Assembly: GCA_002778195.1 (NCBI GenBank)
Contig: PCDI01000009.1
Span: 4,291-68,290 of the forward strand
Source of the DNA: Raffaelea ambrosiae
Taxonomy: Eukaryota > Ascomycota > Sordariomycetes > Ophiostomatales > Ophiostomataceae
Length of the DNA stretch: 64,000 bases
Direction: 5' to 3'
In this document: one piece after another, positions 45,984-58,669 of the stretch
How the letters are laid out: the number at the start of each line of letters is the position of its first letter
Position numbering within the stretch: the first letter of the stretch is position 1
Notes under the pieces: generated by a model
Told to the model about the DNA's origin: nothing
Databases searched by the model: none
Seen by the model: only the letters and a program-made list of their open reading frames with translations
Made by a program: the position numbers and the translations under genes

Positions 45984-46414
45984 TCTGCTAAGGCTCTCCG
46001 CAATACTGGGCAGCCCGTCATACTAGGACCGTAGGTGGGGAATTAACCTGCCAGGAAATACAGTGTACATAGAACCACACGCAAATCTAGGGGAGTGGGG
46101 ATTGCTCTGATTAAACTGATTGGCGATAACAACCCTTGCCCGTAGCCTGTATCACTGTATCAGGGATGACACGATTGTGCCAGCATGCAATACTGACAAG
46201 ATTAATGGTCTCTGGCGTTAGATTCGTCAAAGTGATACGACATGGCACTTAAATGGGACATGTGGGTACCGTGGCATCCGACACTGCATGCAGTATTTAT
46301 ATCGTGGGTGATCTTAGTTGGGCTTGTTTTGCTTCATCAGCAGGGCCTACACTACCAGGTTTGGCAGCAGTCGTCCATATTATTACTTGAATAGCCCCCT
46401 TCAGTTTCTTCAAA
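45984..46414. promoter_or_regulatory. hxnV-hxnZ spacer and hxnZ promoter
   Basis: The hxnV 3' region is followed by the promoter of the transporter gene. CTGCATGCAGTATTTATA near 46286 contains the palindrome CTGCATGCAG and a TATTTATA word about 115 bases before the start codon, a fair core promoter candidate. Confidence 0.4.
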
Positions 46415-48473
46415 ATGGCAGAAAAAGACCTCAAGGCATTGGAAAAGGTGCCCACAACTCAGACGGTCCAGCAAGGTACTGTGTGCGTGAATGATGACCC
46501 CGAGGTTCGCGGCTTCTACCATGATGCCGTCTCAGAATCATATCGCCTGAAATCAGAGCTTGTCGCTCAGCATCTTGCTGATATTGGCATGGGCAAGTAA
46601 GTTGTGGTCAATGTGCCGGTCTATTGGTCTGTTGGGCCTCAAACTTGAGATTAGGAGAACCGGTCTGTTGGTGCTAACACAAGATTGCAGATTCCAATGG
46701 CTTCTTTTTGTTGTCACTGGTTTTGGTTTCATCGTGGACAATTTTTGGTCTCAGGGCATCAGCGCCGTCCGACCACCAGTAAACAACGAGTTCACTGGAA
46801 TCGTTCACCTGAGCTTCAGTTCTGTGGCGTATTATGTTGGGCTTATTCTTGGTGCTTCGTTCTGGGGCGTGACTGCAGACCTGATTGGCCGTCGTCCGGC
46901 ATTTAATGCTACGATTCTCATTGGTGAGTGTTCAATGATATTGCGTAGGGGGGCAAATAGCTAACTCTGGTCTGGAGGGGGCGTCTTTGCGTGTGCTGTT
47001 GCAGGAACACAAAATTTTGTGGCCTTCAGTTCAATCTGGGCGGTCATCGGCACTGCTGCTGGTGGCAACGTTCCCGTGGACAGCATTATTTTCCTCGAAT
47101 TTCTCCCCATGAAGTACCAGTGGCTCCTTGTGAGTCTTTCTGGGTGGTGGAACTTGGGCCAGCTGATTGTGGCCTTACTGGCCTGGGTATTTCTGGCAAA
47201 TTATGCCTGCGCGTCTAGCGAAGCCCCGTGCCCGATGCATGAAAATATGGGTTGGTAAGTGGAATTTCAAAGATACCATTCTTGTCCATCTGCACTGCTC
47301 TATCTTTTTCTTGGCTGACAATAGCTTCCCAGGAGATACCTGATGATCACACTCGGTGCCATGGCCATCGCGTTTGGACTGATCCGGATCTTCCTCTTCA
47401 GAATCCCAGAGTCACCTCGCTATTTGATCTCCAAGGGACGCGACGCGGAAGCGGTCGAAGCTGTCAATTACATAGCCAGATACAACGGCAAGCCAGAGAC
47501 ACTAACCTTGGACATGCTCCAGGCAGTTGACCAGCAGACCCATACGCATCCCGCACGGCCAGTAAATGCGGAAGCGGACCTTTCTGATGAAGACAAGCAC
47601 CCATCCCCGGCTGCAGTGCCACCTACACCTGCTGGTCTCTCGAGTATGCAGCTTCTCAAAGCCAGTTTTGCGGATTACAATGCGAGCAGCTACAAGGCAC
47701 TGTTTGCTGGTCGCCGGCTGGCTCAACATACGTCCGTCACCTTCCTTCTCTGGCTCACGATTGGCATTGCTTACCCGCTGTACTTCGCCTTCATCACGTC
47801 CTACCTCGAAACTAAGTCAACCTACACTGCGGATTCGTCCCTTGACTATACATACAAGATCTACTGCATTGTTTCCGCGGTCGGTGTGGTTGGTCCTATT
47901 GCAGCAGGTTTTGCAGTTGAGACTCGCTTGGGACGTCGATGGATGATGGCTCTTTCGGCAATTCTAACTGGTGTTTTTCTTTTTGTTTACACTGTGGCCG
48001 CAACGGAAGCTGCTGATGTTGGCTTTCAGTGTGCTACTGGCATCCTGGGCAATTTTGGTACGTGCAAAGCTCTTGGGCGAGTTCGGTCCGAGGTTTTTTT
48101 TTTCTTTTCTTTTTCTTTTTCTTTTTTCTTTCTTTCTTCTTTCTTTCTTTCTTTCTTTCTTTCTTTTTTTTTTTTTTTTTTTCTTTTTTTTTTTCCCGGT
48201 CTTTCTCTCTCGCTCCTTCTAACTGTGTTTCGCCTGCCAGAATATGCCATCATGTACGCCTATGCTCCCGAGTCCTTTCCAGGCCCCGTTCGCGGCACAG
48301 GAACTGGTGTCTCGGCCACACTTCTCCGCCTCGGTGGTCTTGTCGCCTCCTTCATATCGACGTACTTGGGTTACTCGGTCGCTCCCATTTACGCCAGCGC
48401 GGCACTTTGGATTGTGGGAGGCATTTTCTGCTTTGGCCTGACATACGAGACGCATGGACATGCTTCCATCTAA
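46415..48473 (+). CDS. hxnZ: MFS transporter, sugar-porter/SV2-like, HxnZ-like
   Basis: Five exons: 46415-46596, 46691-46923, 47005-47254, 47333-48057 and 48241-48473; 540 residues. Twelve membrane segments are expected. GFIVDNFWSQGIS opens the first segment; GVTADLIGRRPAFN is the loop 2-3 signature; RIPESPRYLISKGRDAEAV is the sugar-porter-type PESPR motif after segment 6; VETRLGRRWMM is the loop 8-9 repeat of the signature. A polar loop of about 60 residues rich in Pro and Asp lies between the two halves. Intron 4 is 183 bases, three times the usual size, because of a long pyrimidine tract. The last exon encodes EYAIMYAYAPESFPGPVRGTGTG, which fits the family. Assignment as HxnZ follows from its place in the cluster; the carried compound is a pathway substrate or intermediate by inference. 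Confidence 0.8.
48094..48220 (+). repeat. T/CTTT polypyrimidine tract inside a transporter intron
   Basis: About 127 bases of nearly pure T and C, with T runs and CTTT repeats. It lies wholly in intron 4 of the hxnZ-like gene and upstream of a normal CTAACTG branch site and CCAG acceptor. It is a microsatellite likely to vary in length among strains. Confidence 0.85.
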
Positions 48474-49294
48474 CTGGGCCGCCAGCAGGCATCAGAGGCA
48501 ACGCAAGCAAGACGATGTATTCTAGCATTTCAATACCTACCCAGTAGCTGGAGCTTCAGCGAAGGGGCGCAAATAGACAATCTGTGGCGTGCAATTGCTC
48601 CCAGACTGCCGTTGGAAACACTGGGCGGCAGGCAAGAATTCCCCAGCGTGTGGTGACCTCGTAGTTGTTGTTACTGGCACGCCAAATCTGTGTAATACTG
48701 TCACTAATGGTCGACTAGATAGAAGAAGGCCATCGGTTATCTCTGCCATGGGAGATAGCAACTACATAGGTACAACGTACATAGTATCTTTTTAACTACT
48801 ATGTACACCGTACCATTGCTGCCGGGCTCAGACTACCAGCAGTGATGGGGTGACAATTGGGCAGCCAATCGCTGTACAATACTGGCCTGGACCGCCCCCA
48901 CTCCCGTTAGTAACTGCCTGTTCTCCGCCCGAGGCCCGCTTTCTTGCCCGCCTTCTAGAAGCCCATCCCGACTCCCACTTTCGACCACCTAGGGCCCTAC
49001 AGCCACTTACGGGCAAAGATGGGATGCCCCGCCACGGCAACACAGTCGATAAAGGAGCTTGCACACGCAGCATGGGCGCAGGACTACCACAATGCATCTG
49101 CTCTGCATCGCGGTCGAATATCACGAAGCTGGCATTAGCGTATTTAACTTATCCAGACACAAACTTTGTCGTCTGGGCGCACTCTCTCGCAGCCACTTTG
49201 ACAGTCTTCACACAAGACGACGGCACAGGCTGAACGCTCATTCGATCGTCATCCCACATCCAGGAGGACCACCCCAGTCTAGCTGATCTGTGAA
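48474..49294. promoter_or_regulatory. hxnZ-hxnT spacer with hairpin
   Basis: An 821-base spacer between two genes on the plus strand. No coding content was recognised. It holds a perfect inverted repeat (separate entry) and the promoter of the hxnT-like gene. Confidence 0.4.
48777..48806. repeat. Perfect 10-bp inverted repeat
   Basis: GTACATAGTA at 48777-48786 and TACTATGTAC at 48797-48806 are exact reverse complements, with a 10-base loop (TCTTTTTAAC). It may be a hairpin or cruciform, the 3' end signal of the transporter gene, or a tiny inverted-repeat element. Confidence 0.6.
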
Positions 49295-50819
<1,525 letters not shown>

Positions 50820-51118
50820 GTTTCTAGGTGGAGGTGGCTCTTTCCCAGATAGCATTTCGTGTCAGAGAACGCATGTAACACGCATAGACAAAATAGACTC
50901 TCGAGGATAGCAAGATTGACAGGCGTCATGGACTTTTTGCAGAGTACTTTCCAGACGTGTAGTGACAGCTGTGACCAAGGGCTTCTTTTGTTTGGAAGAA
51001 GCTGGTGTGCCAACGTTTTGCCAATAGTTTGTAAATAGCTGTTTCTAAAGTCTTGTCTGGTCGTATTTGTGAATCTACTCTAGGTAAAATAGGAGCTGGT
51101 CACGGCGCATTCTATCTA

Positions 51119-52597
51119 TCACAAGTTGCCTTTCTGGGGCTTGTTGGTAATATGCTTGGCCCACTTTTCCTCCACATCCTGCCACACGTCATAAGTCAAC
51201 AGCCAGCGACCAACACCGTGGTACCTCCACGGAAATGGGTCATCGCCTGTCTCTGGTGCTACTGGTAGAACTGGCGACGGTTCTGCCAGCCACCTGTTGT
51301 CCATCTCCTCAAAGACTTTCAATTTCTTATCCCGCTCCTCCTGCTCGAGGCCGTCTGCCAAGTGGTACATATGTTGGTTGTACGTACCCCGTGCCACCAC
51401 TTTCTCCGTCCGTTCACGCCGGCAAGCCTCATACACATCCAAGACTTCTCTTTTGGAAGCGCTGGATGTATCGGTGATTTTTTCTAGACAAAGCCCCAGC
51501 ACGCCGGCATCCTCGAGGGCCATACCCGCACCGCTTGCCAGGTACGGTAGTGTAGCGTGAACTGCATCACCGAGAAGAGTGAAACTGCCTGAAGGATGTG
51601 ACCAGGTCGGATCCAGACCGGGCCGAATGCATAGACGCCATTTCAGAACCTCCTCTTCGTTGCATTTCGTCAACAGCTTCTGCACAACAGGATCCCAGTC
51701 TTTGTACAAAGCACACATCTCCTGGGTTGTTCCGACCCCCGTGGTGGCACTGACGCCCGGCATGTTATCGGGAACCAACAGGACCATGTTTAGCTGCTGA
51801 CCACCCCGTAGAACGTAGTTCACGGCGTGTGCAGAGGGGCCAAGCCAATAGTTGACTTGCGGATTCTTGACCATCTCGGCCAGCTCTGGGTCATCCATCA
51901 TGACGCTGGTGTCCAGCAGCAGCCGGTAGGCCAGGTCACCTGTAGGGGTTGGTGGATCTTCATGGCCTAGAAAAGATTCGCGCAGTTGCGAGTTGATGCC
52001 GTCGGCGCCAACCACCAGGTCGCCTGTGACTGTGCTCTTGTCTGCAAGGTGTACCATTGTCATGGTCCTGGTTTTGTCTGCAGACTCAAGCACGGTGAAG
52101 CCCGTAGCTCGTGCACTGGTTTGGATCGTTGCGCCCAGTTCAATGGCACGATCCAGCAGACACTTATGCAGGTTCACACGATGAAAGTCCCAGAACACAC
52201 CGTTACAGGTACGAGCATACTTGTGGTAGTCCATCGAAGACAAGCGGTTTCCCTTCCAGCCAATGAAGTTGCAGGTCTGTGGCGTTGTTGCATATGGCTC
52301 AAGGCTGTCCTTCAGGCCCCATGCAAAGAGAACGCGGCTCGAGTTGGGTAGAATCTGGATACCAGCTCCAATTTCACCAATCTGAGACGCTGATTCTAAA
52401 ACTGTGACATCATGCCCAGCAAGCAGAATCGAGATCGCAGCGCCAAGTCCACCCAATCCAGCGCCAACAATAACCACCTAGCACACCATCAGTCATATTT
52501 ATCATCACATTTTCTCTGTCTCACTGCTTACCTTGAGCTTGCTTGATGCATCCCTCTCGATCTTCTCCTGCTTGCGATATTCCGTGTCTGTGGCCAT
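51119..52597 (-). CDS. hxnX: FAD monooxygenase, salicylate hydroxylase-like, HxnX-like
   Basis: Two exons, 52597-52532 and 52477-51119; 474 residues. GAGLGG is at 27-32, GADG at 179-182 and GDAVHA at 325-330, followed by LPYLASGAGMALEDAGVLG. This is the salicylate/6-hydroxynicotinate monooxygenase branch of class A flavoproteins, which can couple hydroxylation to decarboxylation. In the nicotinate pathway HxnX converts 6-hydroxynicotinate to 2,5-dihydroxypyridine. It is divergent from the SDR gene. It is clearly separate from the related flavoprotein at 7947-9580, which has a different intron pattern. Confidence 0.9.
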
Positions 52598-53228
52598 TGT
52601 GTCTGTCGATGTCGCGATATAACTACTCACAAGATGCCAAAAAAAAGACAAGGGTTCGAGGCGCAGTGGGGCGCCGTCTTTTGACAGAGCTATTTACCGA
52701 AGCTGTTGTTCGCTTTGCCTCCAAGATATATCATTGACCTCCACTCGTCAAACTTTCGATGTAGACTCATCGCATGATGCCCAGAGTGCGTCGACTGATC
52801 GATAGACGTGTAGTCAACGAGTGCCTGGTAGGACGAGACAGGGGTGGGGGATACTGGAGCTACGGGTGGGTACGACTCAAAGCCGGCGATTTCCTTGCCT
52901 GGCACAAGCACCAATACTAATTCAATGATATGTCGGCCCGTCCGCCCACTCCTGCTCCCACTCTCGATAAGCCATGCCGCCCCAACTTTTGTAGCCCCGA
53001 TAGCCGGACTGTTGAACAGTCGCCGGGTGGTTTGTAAGACAGCTGCTGCTTGGAGCGATTGTCAAAGCGGAGCCACCGTCAGGTACCAGCCGGTAAAGAG
53101 TACAATACTACAAGCTCGAATAGCAAGGTGCTGCTGACCAGCAGTCATGTAGCTTCGGCTTTTCCCCTGTCCTACCCTCACCATACTATCCAATTTCCAG
53201 TCCTTGTATGATTGCCGCATAAATCGAC
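52598..53228. promoter_or_regulatory. Divergent hxnX/hxnW promoter
   Basis: A 631-base shared upstream region. GATA motifs lie at 52800-52805, 52965-52970 and 52998-53003. No coding content was recognised. Confidence 0.45.
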
Positions 53229-54180
53229 ATGTCCAAGGTAATATGTCACACCACTCACTGACGAAATAAGTTGCTGGCTGACAGACTCAGTTTTCTTTGA
53301 AAGGTCGCGTTGCACTCGTCACCGGCGGGGCTCGTGGCTGCGGTCTCGCATTTGCCCAAGGCCTCGCTGAGGCAGGCGCAGACATCGCCATTTTCGATGT
53401 CATACCTCCATCCCCCGCGTTCGTAGAACTGTCCTCGCAGTTTGGAGTCCGTGCAAAGGCATACACCGTGGATGTCTCTTCAGTAGCGGAATTGGAAAAG
53501 GGCTTTGCCTCTGTGGCGGCGGACTTTGATGGAAAGCTTGACATTGTTGTCGCTTGTGCAGGTGAGGCTCTATCTCATTGCTTTTGAAGCTGCCTGGTTT
53601 GTGGGTGGGGTTCCAGGTTTAAGCTAACATCACTTCGACACAGGTGTCAACAAGAACGTTGAGATCCTCGACACCACAGAAGAAGACTTTGACCGTCTGT
53701 TCAGCACGAATGCTAAGGGCGTCTATTTTACCGCAAAACTGGGTGCCAAAGCCATGATCGCCAATGGCACAAAGGTTGGTAGTATCATTCTTGTAGCCAG
53801 CATCGGCTCGTACATGGCAATCCGCTCTCAGCGATCCACCGCCTACTGCGCAACAAAAGGCGCTGTGCGTGCTATGGTAGCCCCCATTGCTGCCGAGTTC
53901 AACAAGTACGGCATTCGTGTCAACTCGGTCAGCCCCGGGTACGTACGTACCGAGATGACTGCGCCTTTTCCGGAACTGATGGAGGGTTGGAAAGACGAGA
54001 TCATGAACCACAGGGTAGCCGATCCAGAAGACATCAAAGGTGCATGCGTCTATCTGGCCAGCGACGCCAGCAAGTATGTACCATCAGTCGATCCAACTTT
54101 CAGATTCCGCATTCTAACATGTGTTCAGATACTGCACTGGGTCGGACATTCTGGTGGATGGAGGTGTGACAAAGTGGTAG
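53229..54180 (+). CDS. hxnW: Short-chain dehydrogenase/reductase, HxnW-like
   Basis: Four exons: 53229-53237, 53285-53561, 53644-54073 and 54129-54180; 255 residues. Rossmann motif TGGARGCG at 16-23, ACAG at about 93-96, catalytic serine in VASIGSY (148 or 151), Tyr163 and Lys167 in YCATK, and the C-terminal SDILVDGGV. The first exon is only nine bases (Met-Ser-Lys). An alternative acceptor six bases downstream would remove Thr-Gln without changing the frame. In the nicotinate pathway HxnW is the ketoreductase acting on an oxidised piperidine intermediate. Length and motif order are normal for classical SDRs. It converges with the hxnY-like gene. Confidence 0.88.
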
Positions 54181-54518
54181 TGGTGGTTTTAAAAGAACGT
54201 ATAGCCTCTAGAACTACGAGACTTGCAGATTAGACCTGACAACATTAAGTTGACGACTCCGGACCTGGTAGGCCAATCAACATATGTCCCTTAGATAGAT
54301 ATAACGAAACGTCTGTTTCTCGTGGAAAAGAATGCAACTTGTAAGTTCGCCCATATTTTTCTCGGATGGGGCGTAGCTATGTCGTAACTGCATTAGAATA
54401 GTACCATTCTGTGACAGTAAAGCAGCTTTTATTTTGTAATATAGTTGTTTCTACATGTAGCAGACTATCTTCTAGTAGTGCTAGCTGGAGAGAATGTTCT
54501 CCTGCCAAACGGCATTAC
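54181..54518. other. Convergent spacer hxnW/hxnY
   Basis: 3' regions of two converging genes. AT-rich, with no coding content. Confidence 0.45.
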
Positions 54519-55760
54519 TTAGGTTGCCACCACCGGCGATGGCTGGACCTTTTCCAGCCCCTGCTTGTACAATTGCGCTCTACCATACGACTCTGCATAT
54601 GCGGCAGAAACAGCCTTCTCGACAGTGATAGGGGGGAACTTGACGTCCTCGCCAGGATTCTTGCAAGTAGGAATGCAGTCGACCACGTAGTCGGGGTTGC
54701 CAGAAATGAACACAGGAATTGAGTACCTCTCCTTGCCACTCTTGTTGATCACACGGTGAATGTTGCTCTTGTACTTCTCATTTGTCCACCTCTGCATCAG
54801 GTTGCCAAGGTTTACAACGAGGGCACCCTTGGTGGGTTCGACCTGCGCAATTTGTTTTTGGTTAGCCTACTACTCTCTGTGTTAGCAGAACTTGTGGTGC
54901 GCCTACATCAATCCAAGTAGAAGATTTCTTGTCGAGAACCTGGCCGTTTGACCTTTGTTAGTGTCTATTTTCTTCGCTTGTAATGGCATTTTTACTGGGG
55001 GAGTATTTCCCTACCTGCAGTCCGTCTACACTATCCTGGAGAAGAAGAGTGATGGCGCCAAAATCAGTGTGCGCACCAATGCCACGCGATAATTTGGAGT
55101 CGGCATCCTTTGGCTGGGTTGGATAATGCAGAAGTCTCATGGTAGCAACAGCGCCGTCCATGAACTTCTCAAAGAAGGTTTCCTCTAGGTCCAGAGAAAG
55201 AGCCAGAGCCCGCAGCAGAGATGAAGCCAGCTTCACCGCAGACTTGTAGTATTCCATGGTGGATGCTTTAAAATCGGCCAAGTCCTCTTCAGACAGTCCC
55301 TCCGGCCACTGGTTGGGACCACTGTTCAGTTTTTTGTTGACAAAATAGGGGTGTGTCTTGGGAATGTCATCACCAATGTAGAAGCCCTCTTTCAGCTCAG
55401 GTTCTGTGCCTTCCTCAAGAATCTGAGAACGCAGCATCTCATAGCCACGGTTCCACGTGTTCTTGTCTTTTCCGGACTTGTTCTTCATTTCTTGGGGAAG
55501 ACAAAAGAACTTCTTGGCCGCTTCCATGGCCGCCTCCTGCTGTTCTATGGGAAGGCCATGGTTACAGATCTGGAAAAACCCATTGTACAGGCAGCTCTCC
55601 CTGATCTGGTTCACAACCTGCTGTTTCTTGGTCGCGTCTTCGGAATAGAAGCCTATGGAAGTAACTCTTAGTCGAGATGTGTCAATGATGGTGTACTCAG
55701 CAAAAGTTGGGAAAGGTAGTGCAAACCGGAAAAGTCAATCATAGCAATCGTGGGAGCCAT
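54519..55760 (-). CDS. hxnY: 2-oxoglutarate/Fe(II)-dependent oxygenase, HxnY-like
   Basis: Four exons: 55760-55727, 55652-55015, 54939-54907 and 54842-54519; 342 residues. Isopenicillin N synthase-type double-stranded beta-helix enzyme. An N-terminal DIOX_N region (GFFQICNHGLP) is followed by the iron ligands His206 and Asp208 (GAHTDFGAITLLLQD) and His264 (SNIHRV), and the 2-oxoglutarate-binding Arg274-x-Ser276 pair (RYS). Exon 3 is only 33 bases (VLDKKSSTWID); without it the conserved GLQ-V-x10-W block is lost. In the nicotinate pathway HxnY oxidises a piperidine intermediate toward the glutarimide. The gene diverges from the Rieske oxygenase gene. Confidence 0.9.
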
Positions 55761-56367
55761 GTTGGGTCGCTTTGATGTTCACAAAGAAGAGTTGGAAACG
55801 TAGTATGGGTTGCGTGTAAGTGTGCAATGGTAAGTTCCAGTCAACCAGGCAACTGTTCGCATTTGATCTCTGCGTCCTGGCCTTACATACGTCTGCCAGA
55901 TCGTATCCTGCATCGCCTCGCTATGTTCGGCCACAGTCGGCACGGAGAGTGGGGATTGTCGACTTGCACACTGTGGCCAGAGCAATGACAAGTGGGAGGT
56001 GGTGAATCCCGATGGTAAGTCTTATCGAGCTGGTCGGCGGTAGTTGCCATTGCCTAATGGCAAGTGGGGGGTGGAGCGTGAGAAAGTCAAAAAGCAGTAC
56101 CCAGGCGACTTGGTCCACTAAGCAATGAAGCGGGCTTTCCGTTATCGTCTTCATAGAAGAGAGATACGCAAATAGATAGCCGACTACTGGCTTCTGACTG
56201 TCCATGGGAGTCTTTGGAAATCTTTGAAAGCCGAAACTTTCCCGTTCAGCTACCACTGGTTCTTGTTCCTCATTTCGAAGACCGCTGTCTACAACTCAAC
56301 AGCCTAACTCCGTGTCTGGCAAAGCTATCTTACAGTTACCTGGCAGTCTGCCCGACCCTCGCCTGTC
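55761..56367. promoter_or_regulatory. Divergent hxnY/Rieske oxygenase promoter
   Basis: A 607-base shared upstream region with GATA motifs at 56022-56027, 56142-56147, 56174-56179 and 56325-56330. The shared, GATA-rich promoter is the best sequence evidence that the Rieske gene is co-regulated with the cluster. Confidence 0.5.
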
Positions 56368-57792
56368 ATGCTGAGACTCTTTGGAATCACCAAGGCGGAC
56401 AGCCCGTCCAAGCCAGCCCCTACAAGAGGACTGCCTGCATCCTGGTATCGGAGCCCCGCTATGTTCGAGCTTGAACGCCGAGCAATCTTTTCAAAAAGAT
56501 GGATGCTTATCACTCATTCTCTCAGATTTTCGAAGGGCGGCGACTACCTCTCGTTTAATGTTGCTGGTTTCTCTTTTTTCCTTGTCCGAGACCGAGACGG
56601 TAACATCAATGGCTTCCACAACTTGTGCCGGCACCGAGCGTATCCCATCGTCGAGTCTGCAAGCGGCACAGCTTCCATTCTGAGCTGCAAGTACCATGGG
56701 TGGTCGTATTCCTTCAAGGGAAACCTGGCTAAGGCACCGAGGTTCGACACGGTTGAAGGGTTTAACAAGAACGAGCACGGTGAGCGGCTGGTCCTAGCTT
56801 GTATCTTACCAATGGGGGACGCCGTCTAATGTTTCTACAGGATTGCTGCCGATCCATGTTAAGATCGACGAGGCTGGTTTTATTTGGGTCAATCTTGAAG
56901 CCGGAGAGCCTTCGGTGAAGTGGGAAGATGACTTCTACGGAGTCGATTCAAGAATGACTCAGTACAACTTCAGCGAATACAACTTTGACCACCGGTGGGA
57001 CATGGACCTCGGTGCCAACTGGAAAGGCGTAATCGACAACTACAACGAGTGCTACCACTGCCCTACCTCTCACCCTCTCATTGCAGGGGTGTCGGACCTT
57101 AATCAATACACGGTTGAGCCTAACGCTGGATGTCTGGAACACACCATCATCAATAAGGAGTCCAGCGATGAGAACTTCAGGCGTACAATTACATATTTTT
57201 ACCCCACGACATCCGTCACAATCACGTAAGTTGTCCGGGTTAATAAGGCTCTGGCAGCGGTCTGGTGGCTGACCGCGCTTATGCGAACCAGGGACAACTT
57301 TTTCTACATCCAACGCATGATTCCCCAGTCGGCTACAGAGACAAAGATTGAGTGCGATATTTTCCGCCACAAGGACTCAACAGACGAGCAATTCACGGCA
57401 ATCATGGACTTCTACCACCAGGTTCTCGGGGAGGACAAGACCCTCTGTGACAACGCACAGGTGAACATCAACTCGGGGGTCTATGTCAACGGGGAGTTCC
57501 ACCCTCAAAAGGAGAAGGTAAGCCTGGGATCTGAAGCGAGAATGTCTTGGCCTTGGTGGCTTGATGGCTTGCTGACAATACTCGGCAGGGACCGCTGTAC
57601 TTCCAGAGCACGGTCAAACGCAACGTGATGGAACATCGCGAAGCCGAGGTGAAGCAGGGAGGCGCTGAGATTTGGCCAGCCGTTCCCAAAATCGAAGGCG
57701 AAATGAAGACTGACAAGCTCGAGGAGGAGGAGAATTTTTGCTCTGGATTAGAGTCGGCCAGCTGCATGGCCAACCCTGAATTGGCTTGGTGA
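56368..57792 (+). CDS. Rieske [2Fe-2S] non-haem iron oxygenase, choline monooxygenase/CntA-like
   Basis: Four exons: 56368-56779, 56841-57225, 57292-57517 and 57589-57792; 408 residues. Rieske cluster ligands are Cys87, His89, Cys107 and His110 (NLCRHR ... SCKYHGW). The mononuclear iron site has His210 and His215 in [13 protein letters not shown], with an aspartate in the later CDNAQVN block as likely third ligand. Such alpha subunits hydroxylate aromatic rings or oxidatively remove N-methyl groups from quaternary amines (choline, carnitine, betaines); they need electrons from a separate reductase, which is not in the window. The gene lies between hxnY and hxnP and shares a promoter with hxnY. 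It is not among the hxn genes I know from Aspergillus nidulans, and the molybdenum hydroxylase HxnS is not in this cluster. Role in nicotinate or N-methylnicotinate entry is inference. Confidence 0.88.
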
Positions 57793-58669
57793 GGGTATTG
57801 TAAACTGACAGTGCCTGGCTATCTAAGGCAATGACGGGGGTCTTAGGTATCCGAGTAGGAAAGTTGCACTAGACACACGCAGCAGTGTATTTGCTTTGTA
57901 GTTTACACTTACATGCCCACATTTGCCTACCGACTTTACTTCCTTTTCTTTTTCCTTCCTAATAACCACTCTACGTTTTAGTGTGCTTGCCCTGATCCCG
58001 AAAACACGCCGCGGCTTTCGCGAGGCGTTTCATAGTGGGGGCTGAGATTAATATCGCTAAGCTAGTTACTATGTAATACTAAGTCAGCTACAGCGCTATG
58101 ATGCGAGTACGAGTAGGGTAGGAACACTTCCACACGGAAGTCGGACAGCCCTAACCGACGTGCTGCTATGGTAAATATAACTACCTGGGCTGGTCAACCA
58201 ACAAACACAGTCAAAGTTTGTAGCCGAGTGTTTTCAAAACAACACGTTTTCTTGCGCCATCCTGCGTTGCTCTTTGACCCTTTGATGGTTTGATGTTTGC
58301 TGTCTTCCTGTTTTCGATTTTTTCAATCAGTCGCCCTGTTTTGCCCTGTTTTGCCCTGCAGGGCAGTGGTAGACCCTGAGAGGATCATTCTACAGTGACC
58401 CACAAAGTTACAACTAGTCTATGGTGTGCTTGCAGAAAGTTGTGATGACCTCTTCGTCGCATTAAATTGCGTGCTTCGTTAACCGGGGCTAGGAAAGCTT
58501 GCTTGTCTTAAAAATGGCACAAAGTCTGGTTGCCATGAAGCCATGGTTACTCGACAGGAACGGGTAGCTGACCGGTGCACGACAAATAAAACGGACCCCT
58601 TACGTTTTCACTTTATCTGTTCGGCTGTATTCATTGCTTCTAGACGTATTTGCGTCAGTTTGGGTCACC
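57793..58669. promoter_or_regulatory. Rieske gene 3' region and hxnP promoter
   Basis: An 877-base spacer, the largest gap inside the cluster. It contains a GCGAGTACGAGTAGGG word near 58103 similar to words near 6308, and the tandem repeat listed separately. No coding content was recognised. Confidence 0.4.
58333..58371 (+). repeat. GCCCTGTTTT tandem repeat ending in a CCCTGCAGGG palindrome
   Basis: Two full copies of GCCCTGTTTT are followed by GCCCTGCAGGGC. The repeat sits about 300 bases upstream of the hxnP-like start. It could be a regulator-binding array or a chance short tandem. Confidence 0.55.

Noticed and set aside
48026..48253. Lys/Glu-repeat open frame on the minus strand
   Set aside because: Produced by the pyrimidine microsatellite in the transporter intron; not a gene.
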